Source: Powellomyces hirtus (lineage: Eukaryota; Chytridiomycota; Chytridiomycetes; Spizellomycetales; Powellomycetaceae). From it: a DNA stretch of 64,000 nucleotides. A model generated the notes under the pieces. It saw only the letters and a list, made by a program, of their open reading frames with translations. It did no database searches and was not told where the DNA came from. The stretch is taken from NCBI GenBank assembly GCA_025526995.1, contig JAHLKG010000002.1, positions 992,001 to 1,056,000 of the forward strand, in the 5' to 3' direction. Shown in pieces: positions 1 to 9,345 of the stretch; within the stretch, counting starts at the first letter, position 1; each line of letters starts with the position of its first letter. A program made the position numbers and the translations under genes.

Positions 1-1352
1 AGGGCCATGGAGTGGTCAAACCCAAAGTCAACCCCACCATCTATCCTGACAAATCCGGCCTGATCCACGTTGATCTCTTTGGCCCAGTTTCAACTCCTTC
101 TCTGTCAGGAGCTACCTATTCTCTGGTTATCCTTGACCAAGACACACGTTATTCCAAAAGCTACTTCTTAAAGGGCAAGTCAGCCCATACCGTCCATTCC
201 TGCCTATTGGATTATGCTGCCCTCTACAAAACCCAACGTAGCTATCTTATCAAGCAAGCCCACAAGGATCAAGGCTCTGAATTCCTCAACAAAGTGAATC
301 AGGGTTGGAGTGCTTCTCAATGCATCATCTGGAACACCACGGCTGCTTATTCTTCCTTTCAGTATCCGGTTGAACGTATTTATCGTACCCTTGCGGACAT
401 GGGACGTACACTGCTCCATGCAGCTCATTTCACTCTGGATTTCTGGGCTGAAGCTTGGAATACTGCAAACTATCTACGTAACCGTCTACCGGCCCGTGAA
501 TATACCAAGACACCTTTTGAAGCTTGGACCGGCATTAAACCTAAGCTGGACCATCTTAAACTCATTGGGTGCGCCGCCTATGTAACCCCGGTTCTTATGA
601 AGGACAAGCTCCTTCCACGTTCATGGACTGGCATTCTAGTTGGCTATGGCCTTTCCTCACCTACCTACCGTATTTGGAATCCGGCCACCTCTTCCATTGT
701 GGAAACCCATGACATCCGCTTTGATGAATCTAAATTATTCTGGGACGCAGCTCTTTCCTTGGATCAACTCCAAGGCTTCAGGGTGGCTGAGCTTCCCATT
801 GACAATCCCACTGGCAATGACCTTCCCACGTCTGGCTCTGCCGGCAGCTCCTCTGACGAGTCTTCCTTATCTGAGGATGAGTATGAAGTGGAGAAGATCA
901 CACAGCATTGCCACCATTGTGACAAGCTCCAGTTCTACATCAAATGGAAAGGTTATCCATCTTCTGACAACACTTGGGAAGATGAAGACCGGCTTGATCA
1001 TTGTCACGAACTTCTCAATCAATACCTTGAGGACAATGACTTGGGCAACTCATCACACACCTGACACACCCATGCCTTCCAGACATCTGCTGCTACGTCT
1101 GAAGCCACTACTGTGCCTTGCGATTACGATGTGCCCAATACTCTCAAGCAGGTCCTTGCTTCTCTTCACCGTGTCTCTTGGGAAGCTGCCAGGAAAGCCG
1201 AACTTGACTCTCTGACCTTGAACAACACCTGGTCAGTTGTTGACCGTCCAGCACCCCCCACCAATGTTGTGGATTCCCGCTGGGGCATTTTCGACTTGGG
1301 ATGGACTTCCAACCTTCTCAGGACCCTTTTGGAGGGGGCGCCAGTGCCTCTT
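1..1352 (+). mobile_element. copia-1 internal fragment, copy 1 (left end outside window)
   Basis: Ty1/copia internal sequence containing the integrase core, a chromodomain and the first part of reverse transcriptase. It ends abruptly at 1352, where a gypsy LTR begins after the bases CTCTT. It corresponds to 10468-11817. About nine substitutions and one indel separate the two copies over 1.35 kb, several of them at CpG sites. Confidence 0.85.
12..1352 (+). pseudogene. copia-1 integrase-chromodomain-RT fragment
   Basis: The 12-1064 frame encodes the integrase catalytic core: Asp in the HVDLFGP motif, Asp in KDQGSEF, and a Glu in VERIYRT about 35 residues on. Next comes a proline/serine linker and a chromodomain near residues 295-345, with the aromatic and YIKWKGY core and the TWE motif. 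A TGA at 1062-1064 interrupts the frame. The same frame then continues from about 1113 with an RT N-terminus (AARKAELDSL, NNTW, VVDSRW), which is lost at about 1290 before the catalytic motifs. Here the integrase reads straight through, whereas the second copy has lost one base near 10769. The element cannot be active, since no RT or RNase H is present. Confidence 0.85.
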
Positions 1353-1627
1353 TGTAATAATACTAGGTCCGTTGCCAGAGTCTAGTCTTCTATTCGGGAA
1401 TTCCCTATGTCTAGTTCTACTGTAAGATCTCTGAGCCTTGAATACGCCCTCGTCGGAGTATTCCTACTTTTCTTCTGGACCGCGGGGCGGTCCCGGTCAC
1501 GTGATGGCCATCCGTGGCCATCCCTAAGGTCTAGTACCCTTCGGAATGCTGACGCTAGCATCCATCTCGCGCGGGGTCCTTCCCGACGCATGTCTAGGCT
1601 TAGGTTGGCGAGCCACGCCTCATTACA
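1353..1627 (-). repeat. gypsy LTR (3' LTR of copy 1)
   Basis: 275 bp, from TGTAATAATACTAGG to GCCTCATTACA, with a 6-bp terminal inverted repeat. I see no difference from the LTR at 11818-12092. It contains CACGTG at 1498-1503. Confidence 0.93.
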
Positions 1628-2041
1628 CCCCCCTTAGATTCGCGACTATCTCTTAGGCTCGAATCTCTTCAGCGAGGTGAAGCTTGCCTAAGCCGGGCGG
1701 CGGCGGGTTAACGGATGCTGACGTGGTTGTGCGAAGATGAGGCTGGGGAGGCAGCCCTGGTGCGGGTCGCGTCGCGGTAGTCTCCGGCGGGTAGTATCCG
1801 CCCTTCGTGGTGCGCGAAGTTGTCGGAAAGTCTATTTCTCTCTTCGCAGGGGCCCTAGATGAATCACGAGTAGCTTCCTCCATGCGGATTTCGATAAGTA
1901 ACATCTGCTGCGCTCCGTAGGGGATGAAACACTAACACCTGAATTTCCGAGCGTTCCCAGGCAGATCGAGCCTTTACAAGGTACTGCCCGTTGAATCTCC
2001 CCCTCTCGCTCTTCTTTTCTTTGTAGCTCGACGAACTCACA

Positions 2042-2088
<47 letters not shown>
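1628..2088. other. Non-coding leader between gypsy LTR and antisense RING gene
   Basis: About 460 bp without a convincing ORF. It begins with the purine-tract complement CCCCCCTT. It ends in a (CA)n microsatellite of about 45 bp (2042-2087) that directly abuts the RING start codon. It is the likely promoter and 5' UTR of the antisense gene. The counterpart is 12093-12551, where the CA tract is two bases shorter. Confidence 0.5.
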
Positions 2089-2831
2089 ATGGCTGACACC
2101 CCCAACAACTCTCCTCCCCCCCCCGACACCACCACCACCATGGGCAAGCGCCGGCCCGCCCAACAACTTGCGAAAGGCGCAACCAAGCGGGCCCAGCCCG
2201 CCCGGGTAAGTAGGGGTCGGGGCTCATCCTCGGGTGTGGCAACTCGTCTCATGTTGCCCGTCTTCCTTTGTTACCTACAGGACCCCTCGGTCCATGAAAA
2301 GTCCACCCCCAAGGGGTCGGCCGACTTGCCCGCTTGCTGGAAGTGCCATCTTTTCCGCAAGGGCAAGATGTTCACGTCGGAATGCCACCATCTGGTGTGC
2401 CGGCCCTGCATCGTGGCGGCGGCCGACGACACGGTATGTCCTCCTTTCGCTGAGGGGCGTCCTGATGCCTTCCTAACGGTGTGGTTCCTTTGTTCCTTTG
2501 CTTTCCAGAACGACGGCCCTCAGGGCCAGTTGACGTGCGGCGCCCCCCACTGCGGCCGGGTCCTCTTCTTTGCCGCCATCCCCGCCGGGTGCCAGTTCGC
2601 TGGCTGCAACCATGTTGGAGCGGACCTCCGCATGTTCCCATGCAACCATCTCCACTGCATGGGCCACGTCCGCGCGTAAGTAGTACTCTTCGGCCTGCTG
2701 CTGTCTTACCTGATTAACTCAGCTCTCTTTGCAGCGAGATGAACGTGGCAAATTACACCCCCCTCCGGTGCGGGTTGGGCGACCGGTGCCACGGCAATCG
2801 GTGCCAGTTCTCCTTCACCAAGATTGGTTGA
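2089..2831 (+). CDS. Antisense RING-finger cargo gene of gypsy element, copy 1
   Basis: Four exons: 2089-2205, 2281-2433, 2509-2675 and 2735-2831, encoding about 177 residues. All three introns are 59-75 nt with GTAAGT or GTATGT donors and CAG acceptors, and the frame is kept across each. The N-terminus is Pro/Thr-rich and basic. Exon 2 gives a C3HC4-like RING start (CWKC, then ECHHLVCRPC), completed in exon 3 by a CGAPHC pair. More Cys/His clusters follow (GCQFAGCNH, FPCNHLHC, RCGLGDRCHGNRC). RING domains commonly act as ubiquitin or SUMO E3 ligases. The gene lies inside the gypsy element but on the strand opposite gag-pol. I do not recognise a named family. The ATG sits immediately after a CA repeat. 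Confidence 0.78.
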
Positions 2832-3062
2832 TTAGTTCTCCCCCCCCTCTTTCTTGTATATACTTTCGATTGTTGTCTGTTGCTCCCTTGGGGCCTGGCC
2901 TCCGGGCCGTAATCAAATTCAGTACCAAAATCTCATCGCTGTACTTGCCTTCTCATCGCTGTGCTCCCTTGAGCCTTGTAGCATTTCGTATGCGTCCGCT
3001 GTGTCCAATGTCACTCGGCTTCTTCCCGGCTATGGTGCTCATGGTAGATGCCCTGCATCTCA

Positions 3063-3838
3063 CTTCCCCGTTGGGAAGACCGCCCAGCGGTTCCCTGGCC
3101 ATCGTCCAACGATGCCGGTATCTCACCTAGTGAGGTCTACTGCCTCGCAGTCTTCGGCTCATCGCCCAGCAATCCCGGCATCTCGCCCAGCGAGGTATGC
3201 TGCCCAGCAGCCTTCGGCCATCGTCCAACGATGCCGGCATCTCACCTCGTGAGGTCTACTGCCTCGCAGTCTTTGGCTCATCGCCCAGCGATCCCGGCAT
3301 CTCGTCCAGCGAGGTATGTCGCCCAGCGACCTTCGGCCCATCGTCAAACGATGCCGGTATCTTGGCCGAAGCCCTTCTCTTCCCCTTTGTGTGGGTATGT
3401 ACTGCGGTCATGGTCCCCGCGGGTCTCGAGGTACGCTGCCATGCAAATCTGGTGCCGGTCACCTTGCATCGGCAAGCCGGTCGATGCCCAGCATCACCCT
3501 TCTCACCCAGTGAGGTATGCCGCCCAGCGGCCTTCGGCCCATCGTCAAACGATGCCGGTATCTTGGCCAAAGCCCTTCTCTTCCCCTTCGCGTAGGTATG
3601 TACCACGGCCATGGTCCCCGCGGGTCTCGAGGTACGCTGCCATGCAAATCTGGTGCCGGTCACCTTGCATCGGCAAGCCGTCGGCTCATCGCCCAGCGAT
3701 CCCGGCATCTCACCCAGTGAGGTATGCTGCCCAGCAGCCTTTGGCCATCGTCCAACGATGCCGGCATCTCGCCCAGCGAGGTATGCTGCCCAGCAGCCTT
3801 CGGCCATCGTCCAACGATGCCGGAATCTCGCACTGTAA
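3063..3838. repeat. Array of ~25 three-base-loop mini-hairpins, copy 1
   Basis: Short perfect inverted repeats of the form 5-6 bp stem, 3-nt loop (CCA, CTA, CTC or CAA), 5-6 bp stem occur every 17-25 bases. Examples are CATCGT-CCA-ACGATG, CTCGC-CCA-GCGAG, GCTGC-CCA-GCAGC, GTCGC-CCA-GCGAC and GCCGC-CCA-GCGGC. Three hairpins plus spacers (GTAT or GTCT, CTTCGGC, CCGGCAT) make a ~60-nt unit. A ~118-bp block lacking them is repeated at 3362-3479 and 3561-3678. At equivalent positions the two arms change together and stay complementary. The array lies between the RING gene stop and the pol stop, so it could be the 3' UTR of either transcript. Confidence 0.85.
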
Positions 3839-3892
3839 TGTCCTCTACCTCAAGTAGCATCTCTCTTGTTAATTTACGGTACAGCTCGCTAT

Positions 3893-6800
3893 CTAGGTTC
3901 TCTTACGTCGCCTGGCTGCTAGCCTTTGGCCGCGGTCCTCTCCGGGGTGCTCCCGGAGCCATTCTTCCAGTGCGGTCGTTCCCTTCACGTGTGCATACGG
4001 CTCCCACGTGTTCTGGGTGTTCTCGTAACCTGTCCACTTGACTAAGAACTGCTCGGTGTTCCTGTGCCATCTGGCATTTAGGATCTTGTCCACTTGGTAG
4101 GTCTCCTGACCGTCTTCGTCCTTCTCGGGCTCAGGCGGGGCGGTGATCTGTCTGTACGGGGTACCGCCCGGGTCATGGTAACGTCTCAGAATGCTGACAT
4201 GAAAGACTGGGTGCAACCCGGTGAACTCCTTGGGTAGTTCGAGCTCGTAGGTGTCAGGATGCGGGCCCTTGCCGCGTACTGTGAATGGCCCAATCCATTG
4301 CTCAGCCAGCTTTTTGTTCCTTGTGGTGACGCTGGTAATCGCGATACCCTCGCGATGGAGTAAGACCTTGTCACCCTCTCGGTATGCTTCCGCGTGCTTC
4401 TTGCGGTCGTAGTACTTTGCCTGCTGGTCCTGTGCGTCTCGGAGCCGTTGCTGCACGATGCGACTCACATCGGCGAATTCCTTAATCCGTCTCTCCACGG
4501 CGGTTTGTGCCGATTGCCTTATCATCTCCCCGGGGTTAGGTGCTACCCATTGGTTCAGTACCCGGGGAACGCGGCCTAGGTCAATCTCGAAAGGGGATAG
4601 TCCCGTCGATGTCTGCGGCGTTCGGTTGTAGTTGTACTCGAGGGTGGGGAGTAAACTCTTCCAGTTGGAGCCGGTATAGTCGAGATAGGGGCCCATGATT
4701 CCCTTGATCGTCTTGATGGCGTTCTCCGCCTTGCCGTCGGTCTGTTGGTGTTGTGCCGACGAGAGTTCCTGCTTGACGTCGAGTGCCCGCATCAGGTACC
4801 GCCAGAATTCTGATAGCCACTTGGGGTCCCGATCGCTCACGATGGTGTGGGGTAACCCCGTGTGGCGGAATGCCTGTTCCAGAAAGAGTTGAGCCGTCTC
4901 CTGAGCTGTAGCGCGTGTATTAGTAGGTAGAAGTATCACGCGGCATGAAAGATTGTCAACGATGAGGAGTACGGTGTCCGCCGTCTTGGTCAGTCTCTCG
5001 CCGGTGTGGTGCGAAGGGTTCTTCGTCACGTCAGGCTCTACCCGAGGTTCCCCCCCCTTAGAGCCTGACGTGGGGAAGAATATATCCATGCCGATTTGTT
5101 GCCAACGAGCGTCGGGGATCGGTAAACTGCGGATGAAGCCGATCGGCGCGGCGCGCTTGTGACGTTGGCATGTAGGGCAAGTGCGGACATATTGGTACAC
5201 ATCACGCTCCATGTGAGGCCAATAGTACGACTCCAGAAGTTTGGCGAGCGTCCGTTGTACACCGGAGTGGCCGCCGTTCGCGAGGGAGTCGTGATGGGTC
5301 TGAAGAAGTGGCCCCCGTAGACTGTCGGGGACGTACCGACGGTCGTGGTACATCAAGAATCGGTCCGGAGGGGAGTCCACTGCCCGGAATCGGCGTGCAT
5401 GGCCGGACAGGTTCTCCTGTGGGCCGTCAAGGGTTAGTAGGATGTTTTGGCCAAAATCATCGGATGCGAGCGCTCGGGTCCAGTCCGCATCGGTCGGCAT
5501 GTGCGTCGTTGCGGTTATCTCCGGTTGCACAATGGCGGTGACCACATCGATCTTGGCCTGGCAGGTCGCACACTTGGGGGCGTAAGTCGGGTCGCGACTT
5601 AGGAAGTCGGCGATCGAGTTCCATGTGCCGGGGAGGTATTCCACTGAAAAATCGAACTGTTGGAGGAACTCGACCCAGCCCGCTTGGCGACGTGACAGGT
5701 GGGGTTGTTCCTGAAGGTAGATCAGGGATTTGTGGTCGACAAAAGCACGGAAGGGGCGGCCGATGAGGTAATGGCGGTTGGCGCGTATAGATTTGACCAG
5801 TCCCAGTAGTTCTTGTTCATGTACGGGGTATCAGGTCTCGGCGGGTTGCATCTTGCGGGAGTAGTATGTCACCGGGCGAAGTTGTGGAAGGTTAGCCAAG
5901 CCTGATTTGGTGGTAGGTAGTGGATGAGGGTATGGGAAATCCCCTGCGGCCGGCTGTGCCAGCCATCCACCATAGGCGTAGCCCGATGCGTCGGTAAACA
6001 AGTAGGTGTCAAGCGCCGGGTCGAAATACGCTAGGGTAGGTGCCGAAGAGCATAATTCCTTTAAGCGACTGAACACCTTGTCCTCCTCGTCGCCCCATTG
6101 CCATGGGCGATTGCCGGATTGTAGGTTCGTTAACGGTAGGGTGATCTGTGCATACTCGGGGATGTATTCTTTGACGTAGTTGACGAGGCCCATAAAACTA
6201 AGGAGTTCCAGGGAGTTGGTCGGGCCAGGTCGTTCCCGGACCGCAGTCACCTTGGAGGGGGCGATACTCAGGCCATCCTTGCCGACTCGGTGGCCGCAGA
6301 ACTCGACTTCGTCAACCGCCCATTGACATTTGCTGGGTTTGACGTGGAGGCGATGTTCCGCCAAGGTCTTGAGGACCTCATCGACGTGCTGAATGTGCGA
6401 ACTCATGTCGGTGCTGAATATGAGAATATCGTTGAGGTATGAGATCACGTAGGCGTCGTACTTGTCGCCCAAGAGTTTGTTGGTTAGTCGCTGGAATGTA
6501 GCAGGTGCATTAGTTAAGCCGAAAGGTAGAACATTGTATTCGAAATGTCCAAAACGTGTTCGGAACGCTGTTTTCTCCCTATCTTCCAGTCGGATCATGA
6601 TGCAGTGGTACGCGTCGCGGATGTGGATCGCGGTGAATACCCGCATGTTGACAAGCCTGTCGCGCAGCTCCGAGAGGTTCGGAAGTGGCGTGGCACCCTT
6701 GTGAGTCATCTTGTTCAGTGCCCGGTAGTCAATGCAGCAGCGTAGGCCGCCGTCCTTCTTTGGGGCAAATAGGACGGGCGCGCCCCACGGACTGCGAGAG

Positions 6801-7822
6801 TGTGAGATCCAACCCTTGTCCATTAAATGCTGCATCTGCTGGCCGAGCTCGTCCAGTTTGTCAGGGCTCAAATGCCGGAGTGGCTGCATCACGGGCTTCG
6901 AGCCGGGTTTGAGCCGAATGGTGAAATTGTCCTTGCCTCGGTCCGGAGGCATGCCTGACTGCTCGGTGAATAGCGTCGTGACCTATTTCTCTAGGGTCAG
7001 TCGGAGTGGATGGTCGGCTGCCAGCGCCTCTAGCGGGTCCTCTTGATCTGCCGCCTTGGCTTCAGTGTTGGTGTGGCGTCGTTCCTCCAAGATTGCCCTT
7101 TTCTTGGCGTCGACCGTCCGTACGAATTGAGCCTCTGCGACTGGAATCGCATCTACGATGTGTACCTCGAAAACTCCAGTGATCTCGTCCTTCTTCATCA
7201 AGCGTTTCCATTGCTTGGCCGTGTAGATTCCCTCTGCATTGAGTGCTGGCTTCGCCGGCTGGAATCTGCGAGGCCGTACCTCTCGTGGGGAGGGTAGGCG
7301 GGCGGCGCACGCGGACGGTGCTTCCCAATGGCGGTTGGTCGATTTGGCTCGAAGGCTAAGGGTCTGGCCGTCGTGGTAGAACGTCATCGTTGGAAAGCCC
7401 CCTTGGTCGAAGAGCCCTCGGACGTCCAGCCCCAATATGAATGGCAAGCCCAGTATGGCATCGACCCTGATCGGCACGACCACGAACGGTACGGTATCCT
7501 CCCGGTAAGTGATCTTCTCCTCGGTGAACACCGAGAGGTCCCCACAGGTCATCTTTGTTGCCCCGTAGTTTCCCGCTCTGTCGCCCCACCGGACCTCCAG
7601 CGGAGTTGGAGAGGTGTAGGTCCAGAGGCCGTGTTTGGCGGCCCAAGTGTTGCTGATGATCAGGGTGTTACATCCGGTATCGATTAGGATGCGGGCAAAG
7701 TGCCCTTGTACCTTCCCGTGGACCACAAATGTCTTCCTGTGAATGCGGGGTCCCGGTCTGTCCGTGGGGATCTTGTCTTGCATCCGGGGTTGGGGTACTG
7801 AGACGGTGCAAGCGTTCAGCAC
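3893..7822 (-). pseudogene. gypsy pol, copy 1: PR-RT-RNase H-IN-chromodomain, inactivated
   Basis: Minus-strand order: aspartic protease (LIDTGCNT), reverse transcriptase, start of RNase H (FTDASGYAYGG), zinc-binding integrase N-terminus, integrase core (Asp in GMDIFF, Asp in VSDRDPKW, Glu in DGKAENAIK) and a C-terminal chromodomain (YQVDKIL, FLVKWTGY, NTWEP). Lesions: TAG at 6981-6983 between PR and RT; the first RT catalytic Asp is His (6623-6625); YLDD is YLND (6431-6433); TGA at 5831-5833 just after the RNase H start. The integrase-chromodomain part (3893-5644) is intact. The pol frame begins by overlapping the gag stop by a few bases in another frame, as expected for frameshift expression of gypsy pol. 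Confidence 0.9.
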
Positions 7823-9042
7823 CCGGGGCGAAAATCCGAGCTGTTGACTGAGCCCCCGTCGCTGACCGCCTCGTCTCCGGACCCTTCGGTGATCTCTACA
7901 GGGGCGGCGAACGTCCTATGCTCACCGGCTTTGCCTTTACTTGCTGGGCACCCACGGGTGTAGTGCCCCTTGCCCCCGCAATTGAAGCATTCGTTGCGCT
8001 CCCGGGGTTCATTGTAGATGGTGCGCTCACGGTGTGAAGTCCCTTGGTAGTTGTCCATACCGCGTGTGGGACGGCCTGAGCCGTAGGGTGTGTGGCGCCC
8101 CCGTTCTCGTGTTTGATAGTTCCCTCGGTGGACCTGGGCCGGCTGGACTGCGGCGTACTGACGTCTTCTCCCGTCGGGGGTCACCTGCGCAAGGTCATCC
8201 GCATAGCCTCGAATCTTGTAGCATAACAGGGCATCGTTCTGTAGCTCGGTGATCGGAATCTCGGCGCCGTTGTTCCTCATGATCGCGGTATAGCAGTGGT
8301 CTCGAATGCGCTGGCCAACGTGGTTGGTCGAGAATCCGGTCAAGAAGTAGTTGCGCTCTTGCCGTGGGGTAAGTCGCTCCTTATCGTCGAGCGTTGCGAT
8401 CTGGGCCCAAAGGGTATTGAACTTGGCGATGTACTCCGATATGCTATTAGTGAAAACCAGACGCTTCATCTTTGCCTCCGCGGTGTTTCGTAAGTTGGCA
8501 GGATAGAAGCGGGTGCGGAGTGTCCTTGTGAACTCTTCCAATGTCATGGGCAGGTCGCCGGCATCTCTGAGCATTTGCCACCACTCGTCGGCGGTCTCCT
8601 TGAGGTACCCCGAGATGTGGTCGACATCCCGGTGGTCCGTCCTGAAGTCGGTTGCCTCAAGGTAGCGCGTGTGGACCTTCAAGAACTCATCGACCTTCGA
8701 CACCATTTCTTCACTGTTCCCTTTTCCGTCGAAGTGTGTCAGCTGCTTGCGAAGGTTCTCGCGGCGTTCCTTCTCGGCTTGCATTTGTGCGCGGTTTTCT
8801 TCCGCCAGGATGATGTCGACGTGCGGTGTTGCAACTGCTGGTTGGACTGGGGTTGGAATCCTTGAGAGAAGGGCTTCGAAGCGGACCTCTCCCATTGCGA
8901 TCTGTTCCTGCAGTAGGCGTTGGGTCTCCGCCAATTGTGCAGCCAACATTGCGACGGGGTTGCCGATCGGTGTGTCGACTTCGGGTTCTCCTACTGCCGG
9001 GCTTTCCCCTGCCATTGGGCTGTTCCTGGTGCTACGTGCCAT
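7816..9042 (-). CDS. gypsy Gag, copy 1
   Basis: 408 residues, uninterrupted. The N-terminus is predicted helical (AQLAETQRLLQEQIA). A retrotransposon Gag core follows around residues 90-260 (EWWQMLRDA, FYPANLRN, NYFLTGF). A CCHC zinc knuckle CFNCGGKGHYTRGC lies near the C-terminus and an acidic tail ends the protein. Gag forms the capsid and binds genomic RNA through the knuckle. The chosen ATG is about 28 bases inside the 5' LTR edge and is the first on the transcript. The near-identical copy at 18262-19488 is also open. Confidence 0.9.
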   Translation of the reverse strand: MARSTRNSPMAGESPAVGEPEVDTPIGNPVAMLAAQLAETQRLLQEQIAMGEVRFEALLSRIPTPVQPAVATPHVDIILAEENRAQMQAEKERRENLRKQLTHFDGKGNSEEMVSKVDEFLKVHTRYLEATDFRTDHRDVDHISGYLKETADEWWQMLRDAGDLPMTLEEFTRTLRTRFYPANLRNTAEAKMKRLVFTNSISEYIAKFNTLWAQIATLDDKERLTPRQERNYFLTGFSTNHVGQRIRDHCYTAIMRNNGAEIPITELQNDALLCYKIRGYADDLAQVTPDGRRRQYAAVQPAQVHRGNYQTRERGRHTPYGSGRPTRGMDNYQGTSHRERTIYNEPRERNECFNCGGKGHYTRGCPASKGKAGEHRTFAAPVEITEGSGDEAVSDGGSVNSSDFRPGC

Positions 9043-9060
9043 TGTTGTCGTCTACGGGGT

Positions 9061-9070
9061 GGTGCTACCA
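9061..9070 (-). promoter_or_regulatory. gypsy primer-binding site, copy 1
   Basis: Reading out from the 5' LTR on the minus strand, the first internal bases are TGGTAGCACC. The TGG start is expected for pairing with a tRNA 3' CCA end, and the rest would fit a tRNA ending GGTGCTACCA, possibly initiator Met. The same bases sit at 19507-19516 in copy 2. Confidence 0.6.
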
Positions 9071-9345
9071 TGTAATAATACTAGGTCCGTTGCCAGAGTC
9101 TAGTCTTCTATTCGGGAATTCCCTATGTCTAGTTCTACTGTAAGATCTCTAAGTCCTGAATACGCCCTCGTCGGAGTATTCCTACTTTTCTTCTGGACCG
9201 CGGGGCGGTCCCGGTCACGTGATGGCCATCCGTGGCCATCCCTAAGGTCTAGTACCCTTCGGGATGCTGACACTAGCATCCATCTCGCGCGGGGTCCTTC
9301 CCGACGCGTGTCTAGGCTTAGGTTGGCGAACCACGCCTCATTACA
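9071..9345 (-). repeat. gypsy LTR (5' LTR of copy 1)
   Basis: 275 bp with TGTAAT/ATTACA ends. By eye it differs from the equivalent LTR at 19517-19791 at about seven positions, while the two left-hand LTRs are identical. This fits a different origin for this end. It is followed by TCTCA and copia-1 sequence. Confidence 0.92.

Larger units (their letters stand above)
1353..9345 (-). mobile_element. Ty3/gypsy chromovirus, copy 1 (recombinant)
   Basis: The element is bounded by two 275-bp LTRs (1353-1627 and 9071-9345) with TGTAAT/ATTACA ends. On the minus strand the order is 5' LTR, PBS, gag, PR-RT-RNase H-IN-chromodomain, hairpin array, antisense RING gene, a purine-rich tract AAGGGGGG beside the 3' LTR at 1628, then the 3' LTR. 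The left flank is CTCTT (1348-1352) and the right flank is TCTCA (9346-9350), so there is no target-site duplication. That is expected if the copy is a hybrid of two separate insertions. Reverse transcriptase is dead: the first catalytic Asp is His and YLDD is YLND. Confidence 0.9.

Noticed and set aside
1832..2252. Minus-strand ORFs with Cys-Val repeats over the CA tract
   Set aside because: They are translations of the (CA)n microsatellite and have no coding support.
3063..3838. CRISPR-like array
   Set aside because: The units are palindromes with changing stems and no unique spacers of constant length, in a eukaryotic retroelement with no cas genes.
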